Below, one piece after another: positions 1 to 7,948 of a stretch of 43,290 bases of DNA. Each line of letters starts with the position of its first letter. The stretch's first letter is position 1. The notes under the pieces are model-generated. The model was given only the letters and a program-made list of their open reading frames with translations, did not search any database and was not told the origin of the DNA. This DNA is from Cyanobacteria bacterium PR.3.49. GTDB taxonomy: Bacteria; Cyanobacteriota; Vampirovibrionia; Obscuribacterales; Obscuribacteraceae. Both the position numbers and the translations under genes were made by a program. The stretch covers positions 1-43,290 of the forward strand of contig PNKB01000024.1 of assembly GCA_013997645.1 (NCBI GenBank). The letters are read 5' to 3'.

Positions 1-2
1 GC

Positions 3-107
3 TTTTCACTGGCTGAGCGCAGCCAGGCTCGCAAGATTAAATTACAACTTGACATCTATTTAATAGAAGCCTATTCTGATCGAGTAATCTTGCCGCCGCG
101 TTACTAA
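3..107 (+). CDS. C-terminal tail of an upstream protein (partial)
   Basis: The third frame is open from the window edge to a TAA at 105-107 and encodes about 34 residues. They are charged and amphipathic (…SLAERSQARKIKLQ…) and end in LPPRY, which looks like an ordinary protein C-terminus. The stop lies 5 bases before the ATG of the next gene, so the two could be co-transcribed. Frame 2 closes at once and frame 1 closes at 61-63, so this is the best of three short options. The family cannot be recognised from so little sequence. Confidence 0.4.
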   Translation, partial: FSLAERSQARKIKLQLDIYLIEAYSDRVILPPRY

Positions 108-112
108 AAACC

Positions 113-949
113 ATGAAAAATCGCCATTTCGCGCTACCGCCCTTACTAATATTCGCCTTTACTTTTGCTGTTTGCGCCCCTGTGTGGGCTGATCCCGGGC
201 AAGATCAGGGATTGCCGCCAGGCGGCGAACAACAGCTGGTGCCGATGCAACCAATGATGGCGACGCCCACAAACTATCCTGCGCAAGCCGGTGCCCCGCC
301 GCAGGGCTATCCGCAACAGCCGATGCAGTCCGGTTATCCGCCTCAATATGGAAATCAGCCGTACCAACAAGGTGGATACGCGCCGCAGGGATATCCTCAG
401 CAAGGTCAGCCTTACTCAGCCGGAGTCAGCGAGGCTGTTCCCGGTCAAGTACAACAAATGCCTCCGCAGCAGATGCAGCAGCAACAAATGGCGCCTCCGC
501 AGGGGGGTTATCAACAACCTTCGCCTTATGAGATGCAGGAGCAAGCCATCAAACACGGTCACATGCAAAACCGCAGTGAACTCGACAAGTACTCGCCGCC
601 TCCGGAAGTGCCGGATGGGGCTCCTGACCCCAGTTACAAGGGCAAAGTGTCTAAGGGAGCGGGAATTAAGGGTGTAGCCGGAAAGGCCGCCAAAATTTTG
701 GGACGGACCACGCAAGTCGCTGCTCCTTATGCAGCTTCTTTCCTCGTGACCACTGCCGCTTACAAAATGGCTAATCGCAACAACAATAACTTCAATCGTG
801 GTTATGGGTACGGCGGAATGCCGATGGGCGGCTATGGCATGCCTATGGGTGGTTATGGTTACCCGATGGGCGGGATGGTTCCCGGAATGGGCATGTATGG
901 GATGCCAGGCATGGGAATGGGCATGCCCATGGGATTTCCTAGCTTCTAA
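113..949 (+). CDS. secreted Gln/Pro-rich protein with Gly-Met-Tyr repeat tail
   Basis: Hypothetical exported protein of 278 residues; I do not recognise a family. Residues 1-26 form a signal peptide (basic MKNRH, hydrophobic LLIFAFTFAVCA, cleavage near VWA/DP). Residues 27-150 are low complexity, dominated by Gln, Pro, Gly and Tyr with repeated YPQQ, GYPPQ and MQQQQ blocks. Residues 170-215 are Lys/Ala-rich with a possible membrane-associating stretch (AAPYAASFLVTTAAY). The tail from about residue 225 consists of GYG-MPMGG-type repeats, almost only Gly, Met, Tyr and Pro. Such compositions occur in surface, adhesive or matrix proteins, but no function can be assigned. No clear Shine-Dalgarno precedes the ATG; the signal peptide decides the start. 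Confidence 0.75.
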   Translation: MKNRHFALPPLLIFAFTFAVCAPVWADPGQDQGLPPGGEQQLVPMQPMMATPTNYPAQAGAPPQGYPQQPMQSGYPPQYGNQPYQQGGYAPQGYPQQGQPYSAGVSEAVPGQVQQMPPQQMQQQQMAPPQGGYQQPSPYEMQEQAIKHGHMQNRSELDKYSPPPEVPDGAPDPSYKGKVSKGAGIKGVAGKAAKILGRTTQVAAPYAASFLVTTAAYKMANRNNNNFNRGYGYGGMPMGGYGMPMGGYGYPMGGMVPGMGMYGMPGMGMGMPMGFPSF

Positions 950-1110
950 TCAGGAAAACTCGCGCTGTATGAGCTTGTCTTCCGTCAAGTAGACAAGGCA
1001 ATGAACAGCATCCGCAAGAAGTTTTTTCTTGTGGGGAAAATTCTGCCGACTAAGTTAATTGTTCTGGGTATGTGCATATTAGATGGAGTTCTTACTGGGA
1101 GGACGCAAAC

Positions 1111-2541
1111 GTGCCTGGCAGATCACACAAGTCGCAGCCGACTGAAGAAGAAATGGCGCTTTTGCATGACAATACGATTTCGCCCAGAGATGACAGGCGG
1201 ATTCGCGGAAAGATGTTGCGCGATGCCGTGCCCCGTGAGTCTCACAGTGAGTGGAAGGCGCCTGCCAATCGCCCGGACCCGGTCGACATGCTTGAGGAAT
1301 CCAACAAAGGTCGCATTCAGCATCTAATTCCGATCCGCTACGGGCGAATGCTGCAAACGCCATTTACTTTCTATCGCGGCGCTGCTGCGCTTATGGCGCG
1401 CGATCTCTCCACTACGCCCAATACCAAAGTAAAAGTTCAGGCCTGCGGAGATTGCCACCTGATGAACTTCGGTGCCTTCGCCACCCCAGAGCGCAACGTG
1501 GTTTTTGATATCAACGATTTCGATGAAACGCTGCCGGCGCCCTGGGAATGGGACATCAAACGGCTGGCTACCAGTTTCGTTCTGGCCTGCCGTGACAATG
1601 GTCTAAAACCGAAAGCAGAAGTAAACGCAGCACAAGCTGTGGTGCAAGGCTATCGCGAAAAAATGGCAGCAATGTCCAAGCTGAGCATTATGGACATCTG
1701 GTATGAGCAAGTGCCCTGGGAAAGTGTGATTGCCAACACAGGCGATCTCGATTTGCAGAAAAGGCGGCAAGACCAGCTCAAGAAAGCGAAAAAACGCACT
1801 ATCGGTTTGTATTATTTCCCAAAATTAGTCGAAGCCGGCGGCGACTCATACAAGATCAAGGACAATCCGCCTCTGATTTTCCACCCACCTGAAGCTGATG
1901 AAGACAAGTTCTACAAGAGCATTGAGGAGTCTCTAAAGAATTATCGCGCCACATTGCAGTGGGATAAACAACGTCTTTTCGATCGATACAAATTGGTTGA
2001 CTTTGCGATCAAGGTGGTCGGAATCGGCAGTGTGGGCACCACATGCGGTATCTTGCTCTTTCTGGCTCCGGACGACGAGCCCTTGTTGTTGCAGGCCAAA
2101 GAAGCGCGCCCCTCAGTGCTGGAAGCGTATGTAGGAAAGAGTGCTTTTGATAATAATGGTGAACGCGTAGTTGCCGGTCAGCGCATCGTTCAATCCGCCA
2201 GCGATATCTTTCTTGGCTGGACAAAATCGGAAGAAGGCAAAGATTTCTATATTCGCCAGCTCAGAGATACGAAGGTAAAACTCGAACCACAATATTGGGA
2301 TGCCAGAGAAATGGTAGACATTGCCAGATTGATGGGACAAGTACTGGCGCGCGCGCACGCACGCTCCGGCGATGCGGCTGTTATCAGTGGATATCTGGGC
2401 AATAACGAAGAGTTCGATGCTGCCATCGGACAATTTGCAATTGCCTACGCCGACCAAACTGAAAAGGACTTTGAAGCCTTGACCAAAGCAGTTGCAAGCG
2501 GACGAGTTAAGGCGGCTGAGATTCAGCCGGACAAAGAGTAG
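1111..2541 (+). CDS. DUF2252 family protein
   Basis: A 476-residue protein of the DUF2252 family (COG4320), whose biochemical role is not established. The family signature is clear: GDCHLMNFG, followed about 20 residues later by DINDFDETLPAPWEWD and KRLATSF. These resemble the catalytic and metal-binding loops of kinase-like folds. The C-terminal half keeps the family blocks VGIGSVGT, GQRIVQSASDIFLGW and LARAHARSGD. I chose the GTG at 1111 because GGGAGG at 1097-1102 lies 8 bases upstream; the open frame extends to a GTG at 1072 that has no ribosome site. The preceding gap (950-1110) holds no convincing gene. Confidence 0.85.
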   Translation: MPGRSHKSQPTEEEMALLHDNTISPRDDRRIRGKMLRDAVPRESHSEWKAPANRPDPVDMLEESNKGRIQHLIPIRYGRMLQTPFTFYRGAAALMARDLSTTPNTKVKVQACGDCHLMNFGAFATPERNVVFDINDFDETLPAPWEWDIKRLATSFVLACRDNGLKPKAEVNAAQAVVQGYREKMAAMSKLSIMDIWYEQVPWESVIANTGDLDLQKRRQDQLKKAKKRTIGLYYFPKLVEAGGDSYKIKDNPPLIFHPPEADEDKFYKSIEESLKNYRATLQWDKQRLFDRYKLVDFAIKVVGIGSVGTTCGILLFLAPDDEPLLLQAKEARPSVLEAYVGKSAFDNNGERVVAGQRIVQSASDIFLGWTKSEEGKDFYIRQLRDTKVKLEPQYWDAREMVDIARLMGQVLARAHARSGDAAVISGYLGNNEEFDAAIGQFAIAYADQTEKDFEALTKAVASGRVKAAEIQPDKE

Positions 2542-2566
2542 TTAGTGTGATAAGTCTCTGATTAGC

Positions 2567-2622
2567 CCGATCTGTTTGCTCAGATTTGTTTGCTCAGATT
2601 TGTTTGCTCAGATTTGTTTGGT
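2567..2622. repeat. 14-bp tandem repeat, about four copies
   Basis: Three near-identical copies of CAGATTTGTTTGCT lie at 2581-2594, 2595-2608 and 2609-2622; the last differs at one base. A fourth copy with two mismatches precedes them at 2567-2580. The array sits between two convergent genes and contains the stop codon and last codons of the minus-strand gene. Each complete unit carries a TGA in that gene's frame or a neighbouring one. It looks like replication-slippage expansion. Confidence 0.85.
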
Positions 2623-3591
2623 GCCGCGGACAACCAGCATCAGCTCGAGCAGCAAACGTTTCATTTTTAAAATCTCGCTGGTCAATTGATCGAGCATAGT
2701 TTGCCGCGTTGAAAGAAGATCGATCGTCAACGTTTTAGGTATTGTTTTCGTGCCGGTAATAACATCCACTTGCCTTTCAGAAGCACGAGACGTAAAGGAA
2801 GGGATGTTTTTGTCTGCAACCCATCGATCGACTATTTGATCGACTCGTCGCCTGCCGGATGAGTCGTTCGGTGGCACCGAGTTGAGGTATATCCACACGC
2901 AATCAGGATATTCGCAATGAAGTGAGACCGGTCGATCGAAAATTTTCGCCAGCATATTCGGTTCTTCGTTGTAAGAATACTTCTTTCCAGCAACTTGTCT
3001 CATTGCATAAAACGAAGCAAAGGTCGGCACGACGCCTGCAAGAATTCCTACAATGCCGGAAGAAATCGAAAGCCTTGGTTGCTTATAAGTCGGAATTGCC
3101 AGCGCTTCGCAAACAGCCCATAAAATGCCATTGGTACCGAATGCAGTAGCATTTGTGATGGCAATATTTTTGTCCCTTTCTGTAGACATATGCTGAAGCA
3201 TATCGGCATAAAGACTCTGCTCTTCCGTAATTTGCGCTTCTACATAATCAACTTCCAGATCAACTTCCTGTATTTTTTCCAGTGCTTCTTCGCGTAACTC
3301 ATTGAATTCGAGACGCAAAGCTATGCTTTCAGGTTCATTCGAATTGGCGCGCGACTTAACCTGTTCTCTCAAACTCTGCAATCTATGCAGCAGGGGCAAA
3401 AGTTCCAGTTGCTCGGCAAATGCCACTGCTTCCGGTGACACAGTCCGGCTGTGCAGATCGATTTTAGCTTGCAATATCTTTCCGGGGACGCGTACAGAAT
3501 TAGGCAAGCTCGTTGCAGCAAACGCCTGCAGCTGGGATTGAGCAAGCAGCAAAACGGAAAGAGTTGAAAGCAGAATTGATCGATTCATCAT
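2608..3591 (-). CDS. exported coiled-coil protein of unknown function
   Basis: A 327-residue hypothetical protein. Residues 1-25 are a typical signal peptide (MMNRSILLSTLSVLLLAQSQ, cleavage near AFA). Residues 45-125 are rich in Glu, Leu and Arg and should form a helical or coiled-coil segment. Residues 145-195 contain two hydrophobic stretches (GTNGILWAVCEALAI and SSGIVGILAGVVPTFASFYA), so the mature protein may be membrane-anchored. The C-terminal 100 residues are mixed, with one Cys pair (LHCEYPDCVW). No known domain was recognised. The stop codon lies inside the 14-bp repeat. It is transcribed away from the EF-hand gene across a 309-base gap. Confidence 0.7.
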   Translation of the reverse strand: MMNRSILLSTLSVLLLAQSQLQAFAATSLPNSVRVPGKILQAKIDLHSRTVSPEAVAFAEQLELLPLLHRLQSLREQVKSRANSNEPESIALRLEFNELREEALEKIQEVDLEVDYVEAQITEEQSLYADMLQHMSTERDKNIAITNATAFGTNGILWAVCEALAIPTYKQPRLSISSGIVGILAGVVPTFASFYAMRQVAGKKYSYNEEPNMLAKIFDRPVSLHCEYPDCVWIYLNSVPPNDSSGRRRVDQIVDRWVADKNIPSFTSRASERQVDVITGTKTIPKTLTIDLLSTRQTMLDQLTSEILKMKRLLLELMLVVRGTKQI

Positions 3592-3782
3592 CGCGCTCTT
3601 AAGATCGAGAAAATCCTCTACTGGATGCAGGAATGAGATTTGAAAGTCTATTCTAGATCAATATTTGACAGGCGAAAACCGGCATATTGACCCGATATAG
3701 AGCCGTCGGACATGACTATTTCTCTCGACATAAGAACTGCTGCAAAAACATAGTAGTCGGGCAGCGACTCACTTGACTTGCT

Positions 3783-3822
3783 CTGTCACAAGTCTGTCAC
3801 TGCGCTGTTGCCTTTCTATCAC
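3783..3822 (+). promoter_or_regulatory. Pho-box-like array of four heptamers at 11-bp spacing
   Basis: Four heptamers start exactly 11 bp apart: CTGTCAC (3783), CTGTCAC (3794), CTGTTGC (3805) and CTATCAC (3816). The first two with their AAGT spacer match the layout of the enterobacterial Pho box, two CTGTCAT-type heptamers separated by 4 bp and bound by PhoB-type winged-helix regulators. The array lies 79 bases before the EF-hand gene, in a 309-base divergent gap (3592-3900) where I see no gene. No clear -35/-10 pair was found. Regulation by phosphate is an inference; no pho or pst gene is in the window. Confidence 0.5.
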
Positions 3823-3900
3823 GGATGCGAACTAGAGTTGTGGCAACCGGGCAAAGTTAGTTGCCTGCCCCGATGTTTCTAATTTGCGAGGCTTTAAGTC

Positions 3901-4941
3901 ATGGGAAATTGCGAAGTTGTTCCAGTCAAGGAATACACTGCTGAAAAGACGGCTGGTCACACAAGCTCCCTTTTGACCGAGGTGCAAGCCAGCCAGAAAT
4001 GCGGCACCAAGCCGGTCAAAACTACGATCGATATAGCCGACGGTTATCTCGATCTGTCCACTGAAGAAGGTCGAGTCGTAGCAAAAAAACTGACTCAACA
4101 AAGCGGCTGCAGCATGGTGGGAGGTGCAATTGGACGACCTGTCGACTTTGATAATCATCTTTCTCATGGGCATGACTTTAGCGGGGTTGCTGGCCGAGGC
4201 GTAAGCGTCGACTTAAGCGACCAACTGGACCTCGGAAATAACTGTTATGGACACTTCGGCAAAAAACCTGAAAAAACTCTCTTTCCCGACAAGGTCATAA
4301 AGCAAGACTTTGCTCCCATCCCGGCACTCACTCCTTATGCCGGTGCCGTCATTGATCGGGTTGATACCAATCGCGACGGCAATATGACGAATAGAGAAAT
4401 GACGTCGGCTTTAGACGGCGACACTCTCAATGAGAAAGAAAAATATATGCTCAAGTTGTTGCAGAAGAACAAAAATTCCATCGACAACGATCGCAATGGC
4501 ATTTCAATCAGTGACGTAAAAGAATTCGACGCGAAAATCGTTCAATACCAGAATGAATTGATGATCGCCAGAAAATTCGCACCCGAGCTTGGGGAATTAG
4601 CTCGCACATTGCATCAAAGAGGCAAGCTTGCCGATGGCAATCATGATGGGAAGTTCAGCAGAGATGAATTGACCTCATTTTACGTTGAGTGCAAAAAGGA
4701 GTTTTTAGCCAATCCCACAGAGGAAGGCAAACGCGAACTTAACGCACTTAACTGGGGAATCAATAATTTTGACCGTTATCGTTTGCACACAGGCAGACCA
4801 GGCGGTGGCCAAATCACTGTCGATTGGTTGCAAACTCAAATGCTCAGAGAAATGGACAGTGAAGCTCCCTCTCAAATGAGGCAAAACTTCCTTTCCCAGA
4901 GTGACCGCCTCAGAGTGGAGCGCTATCGCGCTTCGAGATAG
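3901..4941 (+). CDS. EF-hand calcium-binding protein
   Basis: A 346-residue protein with EF-hand loops. Two match the 12-residue calcium-binding pattern: DTNRDGNMTNRE near residue 155 and DGNHDGKFSRDE near residue 245, with acidic or oxygen ligands at positions 1, 3, 5, 9 and 12. A third, DNDRNGISISDV near residue 195, lacks the final acidic ligand and may be degenerate. The first 140 residues are unlike any family I know and contain several Cys and His. There is no signal peptide or membrane segment, so the protein looks cytoplasmic or leaves by a non-Sec route. It is preceded by the 11-bp-periodic operator-like array and followed by a strong hairpin, suggesting a single-gene unit. Binding of calcium follows from the loops; the partner or process is unknown. 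Confidence 0.75.
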   Translation: MGNCEVVPVKEYTAEKTAGHTSSLLTEVQASQKCGTKPVKTTIDIADGYLDLSTEEGRVVAKKLTQQSGCSMVGGAIGRPVDFDNHLSHGHDFSGVAGRGVSVDLSDQLDLGNNCYGHFGKKPEKTLFPDKVIKQDFAPIPALTPYAGAVIDRVDTNRDGNMTNREMTSALDGDTLNEKEKYMLKLLQKNKNSIDNDRNGISISDVKEFDAKIVQYQNELMIARKFAPELGELARTLHQRGKLADGNHDGKFSRDELTSFYVECKKEFLANPTEEGKRELNALNWGINNFDRYRLHTGRPGGGQITVDWLQTQMLREMDSEAPSQMRQNFLSQSDRLRVERYRASR

Positions 4942-4963
4942 TTTTACATCGGGTATTGCGCGA

Positions 4964-5016
4964 AGACGGTTTTCCTGTACGCATCAGCCGCGGCAGGGAA
5001 ACCGTCTCTTTGTTTT
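4964..5016 (+). terminator. rho-independent terminator of the EF-hand gene
   Basis: A 14-bp stem pairs AGACGGTTTTCCTG (4964-4977) with CAGGGAAACCGTCT (4994-5007), with one G-U pair and a 16-base loop. It is followed by CTTTGTTTT. It begins 22 bases after the EF-hand stop codon and ends before the PolX gene. Confidence 0.75.
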
Positions 5017-5070
5017 GGAACTTTGAGCACCGGTGCCCGTCGTCGCAGGAGATGAAGGAGACGCCGTTTC

Positions 5071-6774
5071 ATGCCTGACAAGTTCGAAATCGCCAATTAT
5101 TTGCGAGAAACAGGCTTGTTATTGAACGCCAAAGGTGAGAACCCTTACAAAGCACGAGCTTACCTGAAAGGCGCGCGCGCAATCGAAGCTTCGCAAGCAG
5201 ATATCGGAAAATTGATAAGAGAAAACACTCTCACTTCAATTCCCGGTATCGGTCAGTCTCTCGCAAAGACGATCGAAGAAATTTATCGATCCGGTGAATC
5301 TCGTCTTCTGCACAATCTAAAAGAAGAAATGCCGGAAGGGACTATTGAATTATCGACTATTCCAGGACTGACGCTGGAAAGAATCAAAAGTCTCAGCCAA
5401 TCACTTGGCATAAACACTATTCAGCAATTGGAAAAAGCACTGGAGCAAGGACTTGTTAGAGAACTTCCCGGCTTTACTGCACGAAGCGAAAGGGCATTGC
5501 TGAGTAAAATTCAGCGCATAAAAACGAGAGCCAGCGCGATTTTGTTGGTTGATGCCTTGGAGGTTACTGATGAGTTAACAGGCTATTTGCGTTCTAGCGT
5601 TCGTGGGATAAATGTTGAGGTAACTGGAGATGTTAGGCGCTGGTACGAGTCCGTCGAAGTTGTTCAATTGGCAGCAGAACTTCGAAATCCTGCCAAAGTA
5701 TTGGACGCGTTTCAAAAGTTTCCCATGGTCATTGAAGTTCAGGACACGAGCTCCAATTTTGCACGAGTGAGGCTTGCCAACGGTCTTATCGTCGAATTGC
5801 ATATTGCCGAGTCAATGCCCCTCAAACTTTTGCAAACAACCGGATCTGCACATTTCGAACACCTGCAAAAGATCGCTAAGAAGAAAGGATTTACTCTGAC
5901 AGGAGAGAAATTCAAGACCGCCAGCCGCACGATAACAGTAGAGTCAGAAGCCGATGTTTACCGAGCGTTGGGACTTTCATTCGTTCCTCCTGAGCTGCGC
6001 GAGGACGACGGTGAAATCGAAAACGCAATGCATGACGATTTCAGGGATTTACTTGAAATAGGTGATATTCAGGGCATGACCCATTGTCACAGCACCTACT
6101 CGGACGGACGTCATTCAATAGAAAAGATGGCAAAAGCCGCCGAGAAGATGGGGATGAAATACATTACGATAACCGATCATTCGCCAACTGCACATTATGC
6201 CGGCGGACTCACTGTCGATCGTTTAAAAGAACAGTGGGAAGAGATAGAACGTGTGCAGGAAAAGGTAAAGATCAAGATTTTGAAGGGCACTGAATGTGAC
6301 ATCTTGGCGGACGGTGCCCTTGATTATCCTGACGAAATATTGGAAAAATTCGACATCATCATAGCCAGCATTCATTCTCGTTACAGACAGGATGAGACCC
6401 GCATGACCAAGCGCTTGTTGGCTGGTTTGCGCAATCCACTTTTTAAGGTCTGGGGTCATCCTCTCGGTCGCCTGGTGCTGAGGCGCGATCCAATTCCCTT
6501 AGACGTGGAAAAACTATTGGATGCTGTTCAGGGAGCGCCGCTGGCAATTGAAATCAATGGCGATCCGTACAGGCTGGACCTCGCCCCTCAGTGGGCAAAA
6601 CTGGCGAAGGAACGCGGCTTTTCCTTTATCATCTCCACTGATGCTCACGCAACATCCGACTTGCAGAATCTGCCTTTCGGTATACATCAAGCTCGCCGGG
6701 CCGGTTTGAAAAAAGCGGATGTATTGAACACGCGAAACGTCACCGCCTTCAAAAAAGCAGTGAGGCCTGCGTGA
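5071..6774 (+). CDS. polX: PolX-family protein with intact PHP domain but degenerate polymerase site
   Basis: At 567 residues it has the full length of bacterial PolX (about 570). The order is the usual one: N-terminal 8-kDa-like helix-hairpin-helix region (residues 1-150, with IPGIGQ and IPGLT hairpins), nucleotidyltransferase region (about 150-320) and C-terminal PHP domain (about 330-567). The PHP metal ligands are present: HCH at 338-340, TDH, GTECDI, ASIHS, WGHP and TDAH. This domain gives 3'-5' exonuclease or phosphoesterase activity in PolX proteins. The polymerase motif GS-x-RR-x2-ET-x2-DxD reads GDVRRWYESVEVVQ (186-199): both catalytic aspartates are replaced (V197, Q199), and the third is Glu242 in IVELHI. 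DNA synthesis is therefore unlikely, and repair-linked nuclease activity is the better guess. AAGGAGA lies upstream of the ATG. The ligase gene follows one base after the stop. Confidence 0.9.
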   Translation: MPDKFEIANYLRETGLLLNAKGENPYKARAYLKGARAIEASQADIGKLIRENTLTSIPGIGQSLAKTIEEIYRSGESRLLHNLKEEMPEGTIELSTIPGLTLERIKSLSQSLGINTIQQLEKALEQGLVRELPGFTARSERALLSKIQRIKTRASAILLVDALEVTDELTGYLRSSVRGINVEVTGDVRRWYESVEVVQLAAELRNPAKVLDAFQKFPMVIEVQDTSSNFARVRLANGLIVELHIAESMPLKLLQTTGSAHFEHLQKIAKKKGFTLTGEKFKTASRTITVESEADVYRALGLSFVPPELREDDGEIENAMHDDFRDLLEIGDIQGMTHCHSTYSDGRHSIEKMAKAAEKMGMKYITITDHSPTAHYAGGLTVDRLKEQWEEIERVQEKVKIKILKGTECDILADGALDYPDEILEKFDIIIASIHSRYRQDETRMTKRLLAGLRNPLFKVWGHPLGRLVLRRDPIPLDVEKLLDAVQGAPLAIEINGDPYRLDLAPQWAKLAKERGFSFIISTDAHATSDLQNLPFGIHQARRAGLKKADVLNTRNVTAFKKAVRPA

Positions 6775-6775
6775 T

Positions 6776-7783
6776 ATGCCAAGCACAAAAACAGTTTTGC
6801 AATACGATTATCCACCAATGGAAGCGCAGCTCGTAGACAAATTGCCAGGCGGGGAAGGCTGGCAGTATGAGCCTAAATGGGACGGCTTTCGTTGTCTTGC
6901 ATTTCGCAACGGAAGCGAAATCGAATTGCGCTCCAAGAGCGGTCAGTCTTTGACACGCTATTTCCCCGAGGTTGTTGAAAACTTGCTGCAATTGAAAGCC
7001 AAACACTTCGTTCTTGATGGGGAGCTTGTGATCAGCGAGGGAAAGTCATTCTCTTTTGACAGTCTGCTGCAAAGGATACACCCGGCTGAAAGCCGTATTC
7101 GAAAGTTGTCCGAGGCGACGCCGGCGACATATATAGTCTTTGATTTACTGGTGGGCGACAACGAAAAATTGCTGGTGAATGATGTGCTTTCAGAAAGGCG
7201 ACAACGACTAGACAAATTTGCCACTAAGTATTTTGCCGAACAGTCAGCAATCATGCTCAGTCCTGCCACACTGTCTCTCAAAGATGCGAACAAATGGCTT
7301 GCCACCACTGGCGCCTTTCTCGATGGCATTATCGCCAAGAAATTGGACTTGCCCTATCAGAGCGGCAATCGCAAGGGCATGCTGAAAATGAAACGCATGC
7401 GCACGGCGGACTGCGTGGTCGGCGGTTTCCGCTACGGCAGTAATTCGAAACAAGTGGGATCGCTGTTGTTGGGGCTATACGATAGCGATGGGGAACTGCA
7501 TCATGTCGGGTTCACCTCATCCATCGCAGCGCGTGAAAAAGCTGAACTGACAAAGAAACTGGAAAAGTTGAAAGCGAAAGCGTCGTTTACTCAAAATATT
7601 CCGGGTGGTCCCAGTCGCTGGAGCAATGAAAGAAGCTCTGAATGGGTGCCGCTGAAGCAAAAACTGGTCGTGGAAGTGCGTTACGATCACTTTACCGGTG
7701 GACGATTTAGGCATGGAACGAAATTGCTGCGCTGGCGGCCGGATAAAGCGCCGAAGCAATGTACGCTGGAGCAAATTGCCTAA
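6776..7783 (+). CDS. ATP-dependent DNA ligase (LigC/LigD-ligase type)
   Basis: A 335-residue ATP-dependent DNA ligase. It seals nicks by forming a ligase-AMP intermediate on the lysine of motif I, seen here as EPKWDGFR with Lys34. Other nucleotidyltransferase motifs are present: DGELV, TYIVFDLL, DGIIAKK and LKMKRMRTADCVV (motif V). A C-terminal OB fold runs to the end (VGGFRYG…, VEVRYDHFTGGRFRH, LLRWRPDK). The length and lack of other domains resemble bacterial LigC or the isolated ligase domain of LigD. The ATG comes one base after the polX stop, so the pair is probably co-translated as a repair unit. No Ku or primase gene is in the window, so a role in end joining is not established. Confidence 0.9.
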   Translation: MPSTKTVLQYDYPPMEAQLVDKLPGGEGWQYEPKWDGFRCLAFRNGSEIELRSKSGQSLTRYFPEVVENLLQLKAKHFVLDGELVISEGKSFSFDSLLQRIHPAESRIRKLSEATPATYIVFDLLVGDNEKLLVNDVLSERRQRLDKFATKYFAEQSAIMLSPATLSLKDANKWLATTGAFLDGIIAKKLDLPYQSGNRKGMLKMKRMRTADCVVGGFRYGSNSKQVGSLLLGLYDSDGELHHVGFTSSIAAREKAELTKKLEKLKAKASFTQNIPGGPSRWSNERSSEWVPLKQKLVVEVRYDHFTGGRFRHGTKLLRWRPDKAPKQCTLEQIA

Positions 7784-7784
7784 G

Positions 7785-7943
7785 CTTTGCTCCGGAGGAA
7801 TGGTCATCCTGCGCGGTGATTAGGAGGAATGGTCATCCTGCGTTATAGCTAGGATGGTCATCTTACATCATAGCTCGGCGGAATGGTCACCCTGCGCAAA
7901 GACGGTGGCAAGCCAGGTCTTTGCTCCGGATAACCATTCCTCC
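7785..7943. repeat. intergenic repeat island with flanking 12-bp direct repeats
   Basis: Between the convergent ligase and chaB genes there are four degenerate copies of a GGAGGAATGGTCATCCTGCG-like unit. Their TGGTCA cores start at 7801, 7830, 7855 and 7884 (spacings 29, 25 and 29). A fifth copy lies inverted at 7928-7943 (GGATAACCATTCCTCC, 15 of 16 matches when reversed). The 12-mer CTTTGCTCCGGA occurs directly at 7785-7796 and 7919-7930 and brackets the tandem copies. The inverted end copies could fold into a long hairpin and may also end transcription from both sides. It carries no gene. Confidence 0.75.
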
Positions 7944-7948
7944 ATTTA

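Noticed and set aside
1001..1327. 108-codon plus-strand ORF overlapping the DUF2252 start
   Set aside because: It is in another frame from the conserved DUF2252 protein and lacks a domain; the GTG at 1111 with GGGAGG better explains the region.
7785..7943. Short CRISPR array
   Set aside because: The units are too short and degenerate, the spacers are only 5-10 bases and there are no cas genes.
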